A stretch of DNA of 38,831 nucleotides from Bacteroidota bacterium (GTDB lineage: Bacteria > Bacteroidota > Bacteroidia > Chitinophagales > Chitinophagaceae), in NCBI GenBank assembly GCA_004292605.1, contig RDXK01000103.1, positions 1 through 38,831 on the forward strand. The letters run 5' to 3'. The notes beneath the pieces were generated by a model. That model worked only from the letters and a program-made list of their open reading frames with translations, ran no database searches and had not been told where the DNA came from. The position numbers and the translations under genes are program-made. Of the stretch, positions 36,505 to 38,831 are shown piece by piece (position 1 is the first letter of the stretch; every line of letters starts with the position of its first letter).

Positions 36505-38831
36505 TTACTGCACCACTATTCTTTGAGTGGAACTTACCTGCCCATTGGTTATTTGAAGTTGATAGGTACCTGCCGTTAGTGTGTTTAATTCCAAACTTTG
36601 GATAGTACTGCCACCTGCATGACTCACAACTTGTTGCTTTACCAACTGGCCTGCTGTGTTGTACACCTTGAGCGTGTATTGTCCTTCATCAGCGTTTTCA
36701 AATAATACCGTAACTATACCATTTGTTATTCGAGTGGGAGCCACCACAAATCTTTTTTCACTTTGTCCAATTCGCACATTTACAATATTGCTGTATTGGA
36801 CGGTGCCATCTGTATTAATGGCTTTTATACGGTAAAAGTTGTTACCATTGTTTACCGAACCATCGTACCAACTGTAATTATTTCTTCCCGTCGCTATTTT
36901 ACTGCCTGCCTTGGTAAAATTAATGCCATTGGCACTTTCTTCCACGTCGTACGATGCCAAGTGATGTTCTACACCTACGTTCCATTCCACGTTTATGCCG
37001 CTGGCCTGTTGGTATGCTTTTACACTCGTAAAAGTTACGGGCAAGGTTGCCGACTGCTTAAATACAAGTTCAAATCTATGGTTGCCTTGACTAGCAGTGT
37101 CCGTAGTGGTACCAAAATTATACGTGTACCCACCACTAGTAATGGCTTGCTCTACCTGCAGCCATTTATCTCGTAAGAAAGCACTATACCCTGTAGGTAT
37201 TTGCAGGTTGACCACCTTTATTACAAATCGTTTAGAAGTGATGCTATTTAGACCGAGCCTTACTATACTGGTTGCATCTCGAGGTTCAGGGCGACTGTCT
37301 AGTTTGAGCATCTGGTTGTCGCCATCCGAAATAGAATAAATTGCATAATTATTGAGCATCTTGCCACCATCCTTGGCATCGTTTATGGTACCCACTAATG
37401 CATGGTTATCAAATCTTAAGTCATAATCGTCTAGTATTTCTTCTGTAGCACTATCCAATAAGTGAATACTAATATTTGCATTTAGGGTAGTGGTTCTGAA
37501 AGCAAGACTTGAGCCCGTAGTTTTATCAACTTCGGCAAAGTTGATAGTGTTGGCTGTGGCCTGTTTGTTTTGTACCAATACTACGCCGTATGCCGGTAGC
37601 ACAAAGCTACCAGTACTACTTATATCAATTGCATCGTATCCGCCACGGCTAGTTCCTGCTTTATTTGGATTAAATACATAAGCCACTGCACCAATATTAC
37701 CTGCACCACCATTGTATTTATTGTTTAGTAGTGTTCGTACTTGTATGGGGCTTGGGTAAGGATTACCCACCAAACTCCATTGATTATTAGCACCTCCCGG
37801 CAAAGTAAATGTTTGGTTGCCCGTGTTGACGGTGCCATTCATGCTAAGCGTTACGTCGCTAGCTGTATAGTTGGTACCGTTGTAAGTAAGGCCTTCGCCT
37901 TTTGCTCCTCTAAACAACACACGTATACCATTTCCTTTTTTCCAAAGGTTGGGGTTACTTCCAACTGCTACACCAGTTCCGCGGGTAAACGCTTGCCAGC
38001 CAGCATCGTTACTTACACCACTGCCTACAGTGGTACTGTTGCCGGCATTTAAAGCAGTAGGATCGTACCAGAAAGCACTAGCATTATTGGTAGTGGTGGC
38101 ATCAAAGCCGTTGGCGGCACCACCCATACCAGAGATATCTATATTTCCCGTAGCTCGCAATTGTGTTAGTGATAAGTCGGTAGTAAATGGATGACTTAAA
38201 AATCTAAACCCTCGTCTACCGGGTGTACCATCGCTATTACCGCCGGCTATATAACGTTGCACATGGAACCGACCGGTGCCGTAAGTAAAGGGATTAACCA
38301 CCGTAGTAGCGGCGATACTTGCTGTATTGGTAGCCGAAGAAACTAGGGTGATATTATTATTGCCCAGAGCAAGCTGGCCAGCTAGCGTATTTATTGCTCC
38401 GCTAATATTTATATTACCACCAAGCGTTACACCTGCTTCATTATTTATGACAAGATTTTTTAGGTTATTACCGGAAAATAAATTTGCTGGAATAGTTTGT
38501 ACGGTGGTACCTACTAGTACTAAACTGCCATTACTGGCATTGATAGTTCCATTGTTAATAATTTGACCAGCGAGTTTGAAATTGCCGGTGGCCCCGATGG
38601 TTGCTTGTGCATTATGAGGAACGCTAAAATTTCTGGAAAACCCATCTCCCGAATTTAAAATTGGAAAATTGGAAACCGTACTGTTTATATAAACATTTGA
38701 TTTTATACTAGGAATACCCCCCAACCAGTTACTGGCATTAGCCCAATCGGAGCTAACTGCACCCGACCATGTACTGGTGGGCTCATAAGCACCTCTGCTG
38801 TTACTATTAAAGCGGCTATTACCTAAAATAT
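36505..38831 (-). CDS. T9SS-sorted surface protein (N-terminus beyond window)
   Basis: The track's start at 38724 is a TTG inside the gene. The frame stays open to the right edge (EPTSTWSGAVSSDWANASNW), so the gene begins outside. At least 775 residues are visible. The W.GA.SSDW..A.NW.GG..P segment and the NNLKNLVINNEAGVTLGGNI repeats are typical of large exported Bacteroidota proteins. An Ig/FN3-like domain follows (VTFTSVKAYQQASGINVEWN), and the last ~80 residues form a type A sorting domain (YTLKVYNTAGQLVKQQVV, LTAGTYQLQI). It should be exported by T9SS and anchored at the surface or released. Its target is unknown. Confidence 0.93.
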   Translation of the reverse strand, partial: ILGNSRFNSNSRGAYEPTSTWSGAVSSDWANASNWLGGIPSIKSNVYINSTVSNFPILNSGDGFSRNFSVPHNAQATIGATGNFKLAGQIINNGTINASNGSLVLVGTTVQTIPANLFSGNNLKNLVINNEAGVTLGGNINISGAINTLAGQLALGNNNITLVSSATNTASIAATTVVNPFTYGTGRFHVQRYIAGGNSDGTPGRRGFRFLSHPFTTDLSLTQLRATGNIDISGMGGAANGFDATTTNNASAFWYDPTALNAGNSTTVGSGVSNDAGWQAFTRGTGVAVGSNPNLWKKGNGIRVLFRGAKGEGLTYNGTNYTASDVTLSMNGTVNTGNQTFTLPGGANNQWSLVGNPYPSPIQVRTLLNNKYNGGAGNIGAVAYVFNPNKAGTSRGGYDAIDISSTGSFVLPAYGVVLVQNKQATANTINFAEVDKTTGSSLAFRTTTLNANISIHLLDSATEEILDDYDLRFDNHALVGTINDAKDGGKMLNNYAIYSISDGDNQMLKLDSRPEPRDATSIVRLGLNSITSKRFVIKVVNLQIPTGYSAFLRDKWLQVEQAITSGGYTYNFGTTTDTASQGNHRFELVFKQSATLPVTFTSVKAYQQASGINVEWNVGVEHHLASYDVEESANGINFTKAGSKIATGRNNYSWYDGSVNNGNNFYRIKAINTDGTVQYSNIVNVRIGQSEKRFVVAPTRITNGIVTVLFENADEGQYTLKVYNTAGQLVKQQVVSHAGGSTIQSLELNTLTAGTYQLQITNGQVSSTQRIVVQ

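Noticed and set aside
38724-38724. TTG at 38724 as the start of the T9SS protein
   Set aside because: The frame stays open to the window edge, and the upstream SSDWANASNW segment is part of a known domain pattern.

Overview
The window looks like a chromosomal segment from a member of the Bacteroidota, probably near the Chitinophagaceae (inference). The evidence is a type IX secretion (T9SS) C-terminal sorting domain, Bacteroidota-type promoters (TTTG-N20-TAnnTTTG, perfect upstream of pyrG), a TPR-fused sensor kinase paired with a LytTR regulator, head-GIN and PID-CTERM-like proteins, and a remnant of a REP-associated tyrosine transposase. I saw no rRNA, tRNA or CRISPR array.

Left region (1-12143, all minus strand): a small lipoprotein, a TPR sensor histidine kinase and a LytTR response regulator lie head to tail. 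They are followed by an enormous secreted-protein gene that runs off the left edge. The ORF track misses this gene because it has no stop inside the window. More than 2,800 residues are visible: a signal peptide, then five rounds of an IPT/TIG domain followed by exactly seven FG-GAP-like blades (35 blades, each about 165 bp), then further Ig-like domains. A 13-bp direct repeat with a 21-bp period sits between the LytTR gene and the giant gene and is a plausible LytTR operator. I read these four genes as one sensing and surface-display module.

Middle region: fusA, with a terminator and a cluster of short GGCGAAT palindromes, and a DUF3050 gene. Next is an accessory islet (about 15.8-19.2 kb) holding a secreted-protein gene broken by a stop at its signal-peptide cleavage site, a RelE/ParE-type toxin-antitoxin pair, a frameshifted RAYT transposase remnant, and a zeta-toxin-like kinase translationally coupled to a 50-residue ORF absent from the track. 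Two copies of a REP-like palindrome bracket the last part of the islet.

Right region: housekeeping genes. These are scpB-atpG, a Rieske lipoprotein, yidC, pyrG, a secreted dienelactone-hydrolase-like protein, purL-rfaD-proC, a head-GIN protein divergent from a small Spy/CpxP-like charged protein, an SPFH lipoprotein, a secreted hypothetical protein, methylmalonyl-CoA epimerase, and an iscS-iscU-iscA operon. The window ends with a PID-CTERM-like mini-protein and a T9SS-sorted surface protein whose N-terminus lies beyond the right edge. Several ORF-track starts are TTG codons; I moved these to the first ATG that gives a sensible N-terminus.
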